Of a DNA stretch of 64,000 nucleotides, positions 8,873-17,278 are shown one piece after another. Position 1 is the stretch's first letter. Each line of letters begins with the position of its first letter. Made by a program: the position numbers and the translations under genes. The notes under the pieces are model-generated. The model was given only the letters and a program-made list of their open reading frames with translations, had not been told where the DNA came from and made no database searches. Source of the stretch: Fodinibacter luteus (lineage in GTDB: Bacteria > Actinomycetota > Actinomycetes > Actinomycetales > Dermatophilaceae); assembly GCF_039541575.1 (NCBI RefSeq), contig NZ_BAABGM010000001.1, forward strand, positions 369,366-433,365, in the 5' to 3' direction.

Positions 8873-9681
8873 CCACCCCCACGACGATGTCCACGACGAC
8901 CGCACCTGCGCCGCCTCGGTCGAACCCGGCGAGGATCTACGTCACCGAGTCCCGGCACGAGTTCCTCAAGCTGGTCCGCGTCCCCATCTTCGCCGTGAGC
9001 ACCATCGCCCTGCCGGTGCTGTTCTACGTGCTCTTCGGGCTGGCGTTCGGTGGCGACGACGCCGGAGCGGTCGACCGGCCGACCTACCTCATGGCGACCT
9101 ACGGCACCTTCGGGGTCATCGGCGCGGCCCTGTTCGGCTTCGGGGTGTCGGTCGCCCTCGAGCGCGGACAGGGTTGGATGCGGCTCAAGCGCGTCTCGCC
9201 CATGCCGCCCCAGGCCTACTTCGTGGCCAAGGTCGCGATGAGCACGACCGTCTCCGCGCTGATCATCGGGGCGCTGTTCAGCCTGGGGGCCACACTGGGT
9301 GGTGTGCGCATGCCCGCCAGCCAGTGGATCGGCCTCGGCCTCGTGCTCCTCATCGGGGCGCTGCCGTTCTCGGCCATGGGCCTGGCCTTCGGCTACCTCG
9401 TGGGCCCGAACTCCGCGCCCGCCCTGCTGAACCTCGTCTACCTGCCGATGGCGTTCGCCTCCGGGTTGTGGATCCCGATCCACCAGCTGCCCGCCTTCGT
9501 GCAGGCGATCGCTCCCGCGCTGCCGCCCTACCACTTCGCCCAGCTGTCGCTCGGCACCATCGGTGCCGCCGAGGCCGGATCGCCGGCGGTGCACGCCGTC
9601 GCGCTGCTGGCGTTCGCCGCCTTCTTCCTCGCGGTGGCCGTGTGGGGCTTCCGCCGCGACGAGGGCCGGACCTACGGATGA
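8869..9681 (+). CDS. ABC-2 type transporter permease
   Basis: 270-residue membrane protein with six hydrophobic segments, among them IFAVSTIALPVLFYVLFGLA near the N-terminus and a last helix AVALLAFAAFFLAVAVWGF. It matches the ABC-2 membrane family, the partner of DrrA-type ATPases. The N-terminus is Thr/Pro-rich and cytoplasmic. Start ATG is set by a 4-bp overlap with the ATPase stop. It is followed after 42 bp by the sensor kinase, in a single four-gene operon. Confidence 0.93.
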   Translation: MTTPTTMSTTTAPAPPRSNPARIYVTESRHEFLKLVRVPIFAVSTIALPVLFYVLFGLAFGGDDAGAVDRPTYLMATYGTFGVIGAALFGFGVSVALERGQGWMRLKRVSPMPPQAYFVAKVAMSTTVSALIIGALFSLGATLGGVRMPASQWIGLGLVLLIGALPFSAMGLAFGYLVGPNSAPALLNLVYLPMAFASGLWIPIHQLPAFVQAIAPALPPYHFAQLSLGTIGAAEAGSPAVHAVALLAFAAFFLAVAVWGFRRDEGRTYG

Positions 9682-9723
9682 CGCAGCCGATGAGCCACCG
9701 CGCGCCGCACCCCACCCACTGAC

Positions 9724-10830
9724 ATGCGTTACGTCTGGCTGGTCTACCTCGGGGCGCTGTTCTACCAGCCGGTCTTCAACCCCTCCACCGACGGCAGGGA
9801 CTGGCTCGCCGTCGCGGTGCTCATCGCGGTGTTCCTGCCGCTCTACGCAGCGACGTTCCGGGCACGCGACGACCGGCAGGTCCTGCTCGTCATCGCCGCC
9901 CTCGGCGCCCTGGCCCTCGCGGGGTCCCTCGTCAACAGCGGCGCCAGCGTGTTCGCCGTCTACGCGGCGGCCGCGGCGAGTCGCCTGCACCCCGCCCGTC
10001 GGGCCGTGCTCGTCGTCGCCGCCCTCGTCGGGGTGGTCGTCGTGATCTTCGTGGTCTCACCGGTCCCGATGCCGTGGCGGCTGGCCGCGATCGGACCGGC
10101 GTTGTTCTTCACCCCGGTCGTCGGTGCGACGAGCATCGTCGACGCGGAGCGCCGCCGGGCGAACGAGCGTCTCGTGCGCGCCGACGAGGAGATCGAGCGC
10201 CTGGCGACGATCGCCGAACGGGAGCGGATCGCCCGGGACCTCCATGACCTGCTCGGGCACACCCTGTCGGTCATCGTGCTGAAGTCCGAGCTGGCCGCGC
10301 GGCTGGTCCGGGCCGACCCGGACCGGGCCGTCGCGGAGGTCACCGACATCGAGCAGATCGGACGCGAGGCCCTCGGCGAGGTGCGCGCCGCGGTCGCCGG
10401 GTACCGCGCCCGGGGTCTGGGCGCCGAGCTCGACGGAGCACGGGTGGCGCTGGAGGCAGCAGGGGTCGACGTCGAGGTGCATGCCGACCCGACCGCCCTG
10501 CGCCCCGAGCAGGAGGCCGCACTGGCCATGGCGCTGCGCGAGGCCGTGACCAACGTGGTGCGCCACGCCGGTGCCACGCACGCCACCGTCAGCATCACGA
10601 CGCTCGGGGGCGACGTCCGGCTCGAGGTGAGCGACGACGGCCGCGGCTCCGCGGGGCGGGCCGGGTCCGGGCTCACGGGCATGCGCGAGCGGATCGCCGC
10701 CCTCGGTGGCCATGTCGTCGTGGGCGCGCCGACGGCCCTCGGCGACGGCCGGGGGACCGTCGTCGAGGTGACCGTGCCCCTGGCGGAGTCCACCGACGAC
10801 CACGGGTCCGAGTGGGTGGGTGGGCGATGA
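9724..10830 (+). CDS. sensor histidine kinase, NarL/DesK class
   Basis: 368-residue kinase. Five or so N-terminal membrane helices fill roughly residues 1-135, with no large extracellular sensor, so it probably senses the membrane itself, as DesK does. The dimerisation/phosphoacceptor motif ERIARDLHDLLGHTLS puts the phospho-His at residue 174. The HATPase domain shows the N-box REAVTNVVRHA and the G-box DGRGSAG. The stop overlaps the response regulator start (ATGA). It follows the ABC exporter and probably controls it. Confidence 0.93.
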   Translation: MRYVWLVYLGALFYQPVFNPSTDGRDWLAVAVLIAVFLPLYAATFRARDDRQVLLVIAALGALALAGSLVNSGASVFAVYAAAAASRLHPARRAVLVVAALVGVVVVIFVVSPVPMPWRLAAIGPALFFTPVVGATSIVDAERRRANERLVRADEEIERLATIAERERIARDLHDLLGHTLSVIVLKSELAARLVRADPDRAVAEVTDIEQIGREALGEVRAAVAGYRARGLGAELDGARVALEAAGVDVEVHADPTALRPEQEAALAMALREAVTNVVRHAGATHATVSITTLGGDVRLEVSDDGRGSAGRAGSGLTGMRERIAALGGHVVVGAPTALGDGRGTVVEVTVPLAESTDDHGSEWVGGR

Positions 10831-11432
10831 CGATCACCGTCGTCCTGGCCGAGGACCAGCTCATGGTCCTCGGTGCCCTGAGCACGCTCCTGGGCCTGGA
10901 GGCCGACATCACCGTGGCCGGCACGGCCGCCGACGGCGAGGAGGCCGTGCGCCTCGTCGACGCCCTGCGCCCCGACGTCCTGCTGACGGACATCGAGATG
11001 CCCGGGATGACCGGGCTCGAGGTGGCCACCGAGGTCCGACGACGCGGTCTGCCGACCCGGGTGGTCATCCTGACCACCTTCGCCCGGGGCGGATACCTCC
11101 GGCGCGCGCTCGACGCCGGTGCCGTCGGCTACCTCCTCAAGGACGCCCCCGCCAGCGCCCTGGCCCAGGCCGTCCGTGACGTGCACGCCGGACGCCGCGC
11201 CATCGACCCCCAGCTGGCCGCCGACGCGTGGGGGGAGCCCGACCCGCTGACCGACCGCGAGCGCCAGGTGCTGCGCCTGGCCGGCGACGGGTTGGGCAAC
11301 GCCGAGATCGCCGGGCAGCTGCACCTGTCCGAAGGCACGGTGCGCAACTACCTGTCCGAGGCCATGGGCAAGCTCGGCGCGTCCAACCGGGTCGCGGCGG
11401 CCCGACAGGCACGGGACCGCGGGTGGCTGTGA
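10827..11432 (+). CDS. NarL/LuxR-family response regulator
   Basis: 201-residue regulator with a receiver domain (phospho-acceptor Asp55 in LLTDIEMPG, acidic pair AED at residues 8-10, conserved Thr and Lys in ILTTFARGG and LLKDAP) and a C-terminal LuxR-type helix-turn-helix (LTDRERQVLRLAGDG then GTVRNYLSEAMGKLG). It is coupled to the kinase by ATGA overlap and is the last gene of the operon. Its likely target is the palindrome at 7845-7860. Confidence 0.95.
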   Translation: MTITVVLAEDQLMVLGALSTLLGLEADITVAGTAADGEEAVRLVDALRPDVLLTDIEMPGMTGLEVATEVRRRGLPTRVVILTTFARGGYLRRALDAGAVGYLLKDAPASALAQAVRDVHAGRRAIDPQLAADAWGEPDPLTDRERQVLRLAGDGLGNAEIAGQLHLSEGTVRNYLSEAMGKLGASNRVAAARQARDRGWL

Positions 11433-11544
11433 CGGGGCCCGCCGCCGCGTCCGAGGGGGGCCTCGCCGGGATGCCGGGCGACCCCTGCGATGCCCGGGTC
11501 CGGTCCGGTGACGAGCTCGAGCGCCGGTGGCGAGCGCCCCGACG

Positions 11545-11615
11545 AACAGGCAGTCCCTCGCCGAGGTTCCTGGCGCCACGCTCGAGAGCCGACCTCGGCT
11601 CGCCAACTGCCTGTT
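11545..11615. terminator. long two-step stem-loop between convergent genes
   Basis: AACAGGCAGT (11545-11554) pairs with ACTGCCTGTT (11606-11615), and CCGAGGT (11561-11567) pairs with ACCTCGG (11592-11598), with a 6/7-nt internal loop and a 24-nt apical loop. It lies between the end of the two-component operon and the end of a minus-strand gene, so it is placed to stop transcription from both sides. There is no U-tract, as is usual in actinobacteria. Confidence 0.5.
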
Positions 11616-11715
11616 GGTGGAAACGCTCCGCCAGCGCTTCAGGACCAGGTGAGCCAGAGGTGGGAGAGGCCGGGGTCATGACGTCGTGCTCGCCAGCCGC
11701 GACGACACTCAGGAC

Positions 11716-11934
11716 TCACGACCCCCCGAACTGCGACTCCAGCTCGACGTGCCATCGTCGGTGGCGATCGGCCAGCTCGGGCCGGGAGCCGATGCGCGCA
11801 CCGCAGCTCAGGCAGTCCAGGCCCGTGCTGCCCTGCACGAAGCCCCTGCGCCAGTCCCGCTCGGCCCACCGGGATGGTCGGTGGTCACCGACGTCCACGG
11901 GAATCAGCCGACTCTTCGGCGTGACGAGTTCCAT
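11716..11934 (-). CDS. small C2H2-like zinc-finger protein, 72 aa
   Basis: The C-terminal half carries CLSC (Cys41, Cys44), then 13 residues, then HRRWH (His58, His62): a C-x2-C-x13-H-x3-H array that would bind one zinc ion. The N-terminal part is basic and has two Trp-Arg motifs. A strong GGAGGA lies 8 nt before the ATG. The gene has its own promoter with an overlapping 12-bp palindrome. It probably binds DNA or RNA. I cannot place it in the Ros/MucR family, which has a shorter Cys-His spacing. Confidence 0.75.
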   Translation of the reverse strand: MELVTPKSRLIPVDVGDHRPSRWAERDWRRGFVQGSTGLDCLSCGARIGSRPELADRHRRWHVELESQFGGS

Positions 11935-11953
11935 TGGTGTCTCCTCCAGGCAG

Positions 11954-11999
11954 TGACAACGTTGTCGCGATAGTTTCACCCACGAACCACCTCGGGTCA
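11954..11999 (-). promoter_or_regulatory. promoter with LacI-type operator TGACAACGTTGTCG
   Basis: Read on the minus strand, TTGACC (11994-11999) and AACTAT 18-19 bp downstream form a plausible -35/-10 pair for the zinc-finger gene. The palindrome GACAACGTTGTC (11955-11966) follows just downstream, close to the expected transcription start. CG-centred dyads of this form are typical LacI/GalR-family operators. An identical core recurs at 36419-36432. No LacI-type gene is in the window. Confidence 0.5.
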
Positions 12000-12284
12000 A
12001 GAACCGGCCGCACGGTGACGTCAACCTTCGACACGGGCGTGTCGGCCGCGGGTCGACCGGCGCCCGCCGGACGCGAGCGAACAGTTCGGTCGTGGCCGAT
12101 CGTTGGGGGTGACGGCGCGCGGACCTCGGCCCACGCCTCCAGCAGCTCCCGCTCGGCCTGTCGGAAGCATTCAGGACTCGCGCTCCGCTGCGCAGGCGGA
12201 CACGAGCCCAGCGCGGGATCTCAGCGCCGGTCGCGATCGGCGCGCGCAGCGCTCGTGACGTGATCAGTGGCCCGGGGACCGATG
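11967..12284. other. non-coding interval
   Basis: About 320 bp between the zinc-finger gene and the stop of the next minus-strand gene. Apart from the promoter elements at its left edge I see no open frame with coding character, repeat or RNA structure. Confidence 0.5.
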
Positions 12285-12821
12285 TCAGGTCGACGGCGGC
12301 TGGGCCGGGAGCGGACACACCGGGACGGCGGGGTTGGCCAGGACGGAGGACGCCCGCGTGACGGGGCCCGTCGTGCCACCCCAGAGGTAGTTGATCTCGA
12401 GCGCCCCGCCGGTGGCGCCGACGGGGATGTCGAACACCAGGCGCAACCAGAAGGCCTTGGGCCCGCCGAACATCCAGAACCCGCCGAGGCCGAGTGACGT
12501 GCCGACGCTGTCGTACGCCGCCGTCAAGGTCAGCGGCACCGCGCTCAGGTTGGCGCTGACGATCTTCACGCGGCGGGAGTCCGGGGCGGGGATGTCCAGC
12601 TCGACCCAGTACTCGTACTGCCACTGGCCGCCGGCACGCCGCGACAGGCAGGCCGCGCCCAGCCGGGTGAACGACGGCGCCAGAACGGCCCCGGATGCCG
12701 CATACGCCGGTGCGGCCACCACGGCGGCGACCACCGGGACGGACCAGGCAGCGCCCAACGCGAGGGTTCGACGACGGACCTGGGGCCCACCCGATGCAGG
12801 GTTCACGGGCAACTCCGGCAT
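12285..12821 (-). CDS. Tat-exported protein of unknown function
   Basis: 178 residues. The N-terminus has RRRTLALG followed by a moderately hydrophobic stretch ending AAPAYAAS, matching a twin-arginine signal with cleavage after AYA near residue 41. The mature part looks all-beta, rich in Trp, Tyr, Gly and Pro, with two cysteines (AACLS and PVCPL). AGGAG lies 6 nt before the ATG at 12821. No family recognised. It may be a cell-surface or extracellular binding protein. Confidence 0.72.
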   Translation of the reverse strand: MPELPVNPASGGPQVRRRTLALGAAWSVPVVAAVVAAPAYAASGAVLAPSFTRLGAACLSRRAGGQWQYEYWVELDIPAPDSRRVKIVSANLSAVPLTLTAAYDSVGTSLGLGGFWMFGGPKAFWLRLVFDIPVGATGGALEINYLWGGTTGPVTRASSVLANPAVPVCPLPAQPPST

Positions 12822-13025
12822 GACGACTCCTGACTGTGATACCAGTACGATCCGGACGATCATTTCACTGGCGAACAGAATATCCACGTGGCCCCCCGGC
12901 ATCCCGAGGGCGCCAGCATGTGGACGGGGCGGCGGGGCCCCCACGCCTGCGCCGGAGCGGACGATTCGCACTCACCTGCCGTGTGTCGTGTCGACCCCAA
13001 GGCCCCGCGGGCGCACACTCGGGCG

Positions 13026-14330
13026 GTGCGGGTTCGTCGTCAGTCGGTGCGAATGTGGTGGGAGCGCACGTTCTGGCCGCTCCCGCTGGCCGGCATGGTG
13101 GTCGCCTTCCTGCTGCAGGACCTGACGGTGACCATCGACGAGTCGCTGGCCGACCTCGAGGGGTCGATCATCTCCCCGGCCGCCGCCCTCACCCTCCTCG
13201 CGGCGGTGGGGGGCGGGATGGTGACCTTCACCGGCTTCGTCTTCTCGGTCATCCTCCTGATGCTCCAGTACGGGTCGGCGACGTACTCGCCGCGCAGCGT
13301 GTCGTACTTCCTCCGGCTCCGGCGGACCCAGCTGGTCCTCGCGGCCTTCCTGGGCACGATCACGTTCTCGTTCCTCGCCCTCGTCGAGGTCGGGTCCGGC
13401 GGTCGGGACGCCTTCGCCCCGGTCGCCAGCGTGGCCGTCTGCGTCTCGCTGCTGCTCGTCAGCCTGATCGGCTTCCTCGCTCTCATCCAGGGCGTTGGCT
13501 CGACGCTGAAGGTCGACGGGCTGTTGTCCGCCTGGGGCCGGATGGCGCAGCGGCAGCTCTCCCGCCAGGCCATGGCCAACCATGGCGACGCGGCGCCCCC
13601 CGAACCGGACGCCGACGGACCGGCCGATGGCCGCGCCGCCCACGGTGAACCACCGGACCTGGATGCCGGGCGGGGCGCCCTCGTGATCCGGCACCCGGGT
13701 CGGACCGGCCAGGTGGTCGCCATCGACGGGGCGCACCTGGGGCGGCTCGCGCGACGCGCCGGGTCCGAGGTGGTCCTCCTCGTCAGGCTCGGCGACGGCG
13801 TCGGCCCGGGCACGGCCGTGGCTCGGGTCCACGGGCCACCCGTTCCGCCGCGCCACGTCGCGCGATGCGTGCTCGTCGCGCCCGAGCGCTCGCTCGTGCA
13901 CGACCCGCTCTACGCCGTCCGCCTGCTCACCGACGTGTCGCTGCGCGCACTGTCCCCCGCGGTGAACGACCCCACCACGGCCGTCCGTTCGCTCCACGAG
14001 ATCGAAGACGTCCTGCGCACGGCAGCAGCGAGGGAGCTCGGCACCGTCCGCATCGCGGCGGGTGCGGGTTCGGTCACGCTGCCGGGGGCCACCTGGGACG
14101 ACGTCGTCGACCTCTGCCTGCTCGAGGTGGTCGAGGTGTCCACGGGGCAGCCTCAGGTGGTCCGCCGCCTCACCGCGCTGCTCCGGGACCTCCTCGACGA
14201 CGTTCCGGAGCACCGACGGGCACCCCTGCGCCGGTACCTGACGCGGCTCGAGGCCGCGGTCCACGACGCCGGGCATGATCCCGACGTGTGGCTGCGGCGC
14301 GACCGCCAGGGCGTCGGCGGAGGACGCTGA
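13026..14330 (+). CDS. DUF2254-family membrane protein
   Basis: About 434 residues. Three or four N-terminal membrane helices are seen (PLPLAGMVVAFLLQ; LTLLAAVGGGMVTFTGFVF; LVLAAFLGTITFSFLALV; VAVCVSLLLVSLIGFLALI). They are followed by a large soluble domain with the family's conserved stretch RALSPAVNDPTTAVRSLHEIE. A 40-residue acidic/proline-rich insert (about residues 195-235) separates membrane and soluble parts. The family's function is not established. The start is uncertain: I use the GTG at 13026; an ATG at 13053 is equally possible, and an upstream GTG at 12888 seems too early. Confidence 0.85.
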   Translation: MRVRRQSVRMWWERTFWPLPLAGMVVAFLLQDLTVTIDESLADLEGSIISPAAALTLLAAVGGGMVTFTGFVFSVILLMLQYGSATYSPRSVSYFLRLRRTQLVLAAFLGTITFSFLALVEVGSGGRDAFAPVASVAVCVSLLLVSLIGFLALIQGVGSTLKVDGLLSAWGRMAQRQLSRQAMANHGDAAPPEPDADGPADGRAAHGEPPDLDAGRGALVIRHPGRTGQVVAIDGAHLGRLARRAGSEVVLLVRLGDGVGPGTAVARVHGPPVPPRHVARCVLVAPERSLVHDPLYAVRLLTDVSLRALSPAVNDPTTAVRSLHEIEDVLRTAAARELGTVRIAAGAGSVTLPGATWDDVVDLCLLEVVEVSTGQPQVVRRLTALLRDLLDDVPEHRRAPLRRYLTRLEAAVHDAGHDPDVWLRRDRQGVGGGR

Positions 14331-14668
14331 GCCGCCGTCGCCGACGTCGGCAGGCTCATCGCGCCGGGCAGTCCGGGTCCGAGGCCGAACAGAACTCGGC
14401 CCACCGGGTGTAGGGGAAACCTCGCACCGGCGCCGGCGCTGCTGTCCAGGTCGACGACGGTCACCCGGGTCGGGGTGACCCGACCGCAGTCCCCGAAGAT
14501 CGCCGGGCTGGCCAGGTCGAGCTCACCGACCACGAGGGGACCGGCGAGCCGGGGTGGTCTGCCCACGTCGCTCGGTGGGCAGAGCGCGACCCGGGTGGCC
14601 GCCGGGCCGACGCCCGACAGGTACCGGCTGCCTCGGTCGACAGTTTCCAGCCTCCCGCGCCCCGCCAT
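14153..14668 (-). CDS. possible hypothetical protein antisense to the DUF2254 3' end
   Basis: The minus-strand frame from 14668 is open for 171 codons. Its first 110 codons have protein-like composition and G/C third positions (for instance LVVGELDLASPAIFGDCGRV). The last 60 run antisense into the DUF2254 gene and become Arg/Ser-rich, so either the true gene is frameshifted or the frame is spurious. No ribosome-binding site is evident. This would account for the otherwise empty 417 bp between 14331 and 14747. Confidence 0.25.
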   Translation of the reverse strand: MAGRGRLETVDRGSRYLSGVGPAATRVALCPPSDVGRPPRLAGPLVVGELDLASPAIFGDCGRVTPTRVTVVDLDSSAGAGARFPLHPVGRVLFGLGPGLPGAMSLPTSATAAQRPPPTPWRSRRSHTSGSCPASWTAASSRVRYRRRGARRCSGTSSRRSRSSAVRRRTT

Positions 14669-14747
14669 CGGTGGTGGAGGTCGGCTGCTATCGTCCCCTG
14701 CCGGGCGTGGACACCCGTGCCTCACCGCGAGTCTCGGAGGTCGTTCC

Positions 14748-16436
14748 ATGGAAGCCGACGGTTCCGCCGAGATGGCCGCGCCCCACTCCGGGGCCGCGGG
14801 CGGGCCACCCCCCGGCCACCGCAGGCTCGGGCGGCTGAGCCTCACGGGCGCGGCGGTCGGTCTGGTCCTGGCCGGCATGTCGTCGACCCCGTCGTTGGTC
14901 CCGCGCGGGTGGCTGGTCAACGCCGTCCTCGTGGGGGTGTGCGCCGCGACCGGCTACGCGGTCGGGGCTGCCGTGGGGTGGGGGTGGCGGGTGCTGTCGC
15001 TCCCCACGCTCGGCACGGTGTCCCGTCGCCGCGGCTGGTGGGCCGTCGGGCTCGTCGCCCTGGTCGGCACCCTGATCCTGGGGTGGCTGAGCCGGGAGTG
15101 GCAGCGCGAGCAGCGCGAGCTCTTCGGGATGGACCCAGGGGTGACGTGGTGGTGGCTGGCCACCCCCGTCCTCGGCCTGGTCATCGCCGCCGTGCTGCTG
15201 GGGGTCGGCCGCGGCGTGAAGCTCGTGGGCCGCTTCGCCTTCCGGGTGGTGCGGCGGGTGCTTCCCGAGCGCGCCTCGTGGCTTGTCGCCGCCCTGAGCA
15301 CCGCGGCTCTGGTGTGGGTGGGGCTCGCCGTCACGGTGACGGTACTCCTCTACGTGGCGAGCCGGTCCTTCGTGGCCAGCGACCTGCAGGACTACGCCGG
15401 AGTCACCCAGCCGGCCTCCGCGCACCGTTCGGGCGGACCGGCCTCGGTGGTCGAGTGGGGGGACATCGGCCGTGAGGGACGTGCGTTCGTCACCGGGGGA
15501 CCGTCCGCGAGCGACATCGCGACCGTCATGTCCGACCCTGGCGCAGCGGAACCGGTTCGTGCGTACGTCGGGCTCGGCTCCCCCGGAACCGCGCAGGACC
15601 GCGCCGAGACGGCCATCAGGGAGCTGCATGCGCTCGGGGCCTTCCAGCGAAGCGCCATCGCCGTCGCGGGGACGACGGGCACGGGCTGGATCGACCCCGA
15701 GGCGGCAGCCGCGCTCGAGTACGTCGCGCGCGGCGACGTCGCGACCGTCGCGACGCAGTACTCCTTCTTCCCCAGCTGGATGTCGTTCATGTCCGACCGG
15801 GGAGCGGCCGAGCGCAACTCCGAGCTGCTCATCACGGCGCTGCGGGTCGAGCTGGACGGGATGCCGGCATCCGACCGGCCGTCGCTGTACGTCTACGGGG
15901 AGAGCCTGGGCGCCTTCTCGACCGACAACGCGTTCACGAGCGTGGAGGACATCTCCACGACGACTGACGGCGCCCTGCTCATCGGGCCGCCGAGCTTCGA
16001 CCGGAACTGGCAGAAGGTGCAGGAGGGTCGCGAGCCCGGCTCGGCGCTGTGGCAGCCCGCCTACGGGTCCGGCGAGCTGGTCAGGGCGGCTGACACCGAC
16101 GAGGACATCACCGACCAGACGCTGACCTGGCGCACGGACAACCCCATCATCTACCTCTCCCATGCCTCTGACCCCGTCGTCGCATGGACGGCCGACCTCG
16201 GGGAGTGGCTGGAGAATCCAGGTCCCGACACCCACCCGGCCACCATCGCCTGGCCGGTGGTCGGTGCGGTTCAGACGACCCTGGACCAGCTGGGGGCCAC
16301 GGCGGTCCCCCCGGGCCACGGCCATGTCTACGACGAGACCGTCGTGACCGCGTGGTCGGAGATCCTCGGCCCCCCCTCGCTCCCCGACGAGCAGATCGAC
16401 GCGATCCGCTCGGCCGTCCGGGTACCGTCCCCCTGA
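14748..16436 (+). CDS. membrane-anchored alpha/beta-hydrolase (Abhydrolase_9 type)
   Basis: 562 residues. The first half has five or six membrane helices (LSLTGAAVGLVLAGMSSTPS; a helix around VLVGVCAATGYAVGAA; WWAVGLVALVGTLILGW; LATPVLGLVIAAVLLGVG). The second half is a hydrolase domain with nucleophile motif YGESLGAF and a terminal GHGHVYDE supplying the likely catalytic His. This architecture matches the Abhydrolase_9 family with its dedicated N-terminal membrane domain, widespread in actinobacteria and functionally uncharacterised. CGGAGG 7 nt before the ATG fixes the start. Confidence 0.88.
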   Translation: MEADGSAEMAAPHSGAAGGPPPGHRRLGRLSLTGAAVGLVLAGMSSTPSLVPRGWLVNAVLVGVCAATGYAVGAAVGWGWRVLSLPTLGTVSRRRGWWAVGLVALVGTLILGWLSREWQREQRELFGMDPGVTWWWLATPVLGLVIAAVLLGVGRGVKLVGRFAFRVVRRVLPERASWLVAALSTAALVWVGLAVTVTVLLYVASRSFVASDLQDYAGVTQPASAHRSGGPASVVEWGDIGREGRAFVTGGPSASDIATVMSDPGAAEPVRAYVGLGSPGTAQDRAETAIRELHALGAFQRSAIAVAGTTGTGWIDPEAAAALEYVARGDVATVATQYSFFPSWMSFMSDRGAAERNSELLITALRVELDGMPASDRPSLYVYGESLGAFSTDNAFTSVEDISTTTDGALLIGPPSFDRNWQKVQEGREPGSALWQPAYGSGELVRAADTDEDITDQTLTWRTDNPIIYLSHASDPVVAWTADLGEWLENPGPDTHPATIAWPVVGAVQTTLDQLGATAVPPGHGHVYDETVVTAWSEILGPPSLPDEQIDAIRSAVRVPSP

Positions 16437-16504
16437 AGGGACCTGCCTGCAAGACACCGAAGTCCGTGAACCCGGCCGGACGTGATGTCTGGCCCGGACC
16501 GGCG

Positions 16505-17278
16505 TCAGGAGCCTCGGGTGCCCAGCCGAGGCCGCGACCGCCGCCTGGCCCGGCCGTAGACACGCCCGCCCCAGCCGGTCGGGTCAGCGCGGTCCTCGGT
16601 GATCCGCTGGCTGCGCAGGGCATCGGCCGTCGGCGAGGGTGCGTCGACGAGCGGCGCACCGGTCCCCCAGATGAGGAGCAGGTCGGCGAGGTCGGCATTG
16701 CGCGCGAGCAGCGGGCCGTGCACGTAGGTGCCGATGATGTGTCCCTGCCGGGCCCCGTCGTGCTCCCCGTCGTTGCCGTGGCCCAGCTCGAGGGCGACGA
16801 AGGCCACCGCGCCCGGACCCACGTCGGTCGTGCCGTGGTGGCTCTCGTAGCCGGACAGTGCGGCCAGGCCCAGCGCCGGGTCCGGCCGCGTGATGACGGG
16901 GCCGAGGAACGGGGAGGTCGAGCGCGACGACCGCACGTCGATCAGCCCGAGCCCGGCGTGGCGGGCGCCGTCGGGTGCCACGTACGAGTGCCCGAGCACC
17001 TGGTAGCCGGCGTTGACGGCGAGCACCACCGCGCCGCCGCTGACGCGCTCGGCGAGTCCGCCAGCGCGCAGTCGTTGCGCGAGAACCGGCATCCGGTCGT
17101 CGTCGAGGCCGCCGACGAGGTAGATGTCGGCCTCCGGGACAGCGCCCTGGTGCACCCAGGTCACCGTGCTCCGGATGCCGCGCAGGTCGGCTCGCCGCGC
17201 GAGCACGCGTGCGTTGCCCTCGTCGCCCTGGGCAGCGGTGGCCAGGGGGTGGAGGACGGCGATGCGCAGCGGGCTCAC
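16505..17278 (-). CDS. GatD-like class I amidotransferase subunit lacking the catalytic cysteine
   Basis: 257 residues of the CobB/CobQ-like GATase type, as in GatD, the glutaminase subunit of the MurT/GatD complex that amidates lipid II. The nucleophile elbow, normally AVCAGYQ, reads LAVNAGYQVLG: the codon at 17012-17014 encodes Asn89. The family His is retained (GTYVHGPL, His187). The substitution should abolish glutamine hydrolysis by the usual thioester route. The start GTG overlaps the stop of the MurT-like gene (GTGA), so the pair is still expressed as a unit. The C-terminus is Arg-rich. It could supply a structural role, bind a different nitrogen donor, or mark a neofunctionalised paralogue. 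The family call is firm; any activity is open. Confidence 0.85.
   Translation of the reverse strand: MSPLRIAVLHPLATAAQGDEGNARVLARRADLRGIRSTVTWVHQGAVPEADIYLVGGLDDDRMPVLAQRLRAGGLAERVSGGAVVLAVNAGYQVLGHSYVAPDGARHAGLGLIDVRSSRSTSPFLGPVITRPDPALGLAALSGYESHHGTTDVGPGAVAFVALELGHGNDGEHDGARQGHIIGTYVHGPLLARNADLADLLLIWGTGAPLVDAPSPTADALRSQRITEDRADPTGWGGRVYGRARRRSRPRLGTRGS

Noticed and set aside
8536..9990. 484-codon minus-strand frame
   Set aside because: Antisense to the ABC exporter; no ribosome-binding site or homology-like motif.
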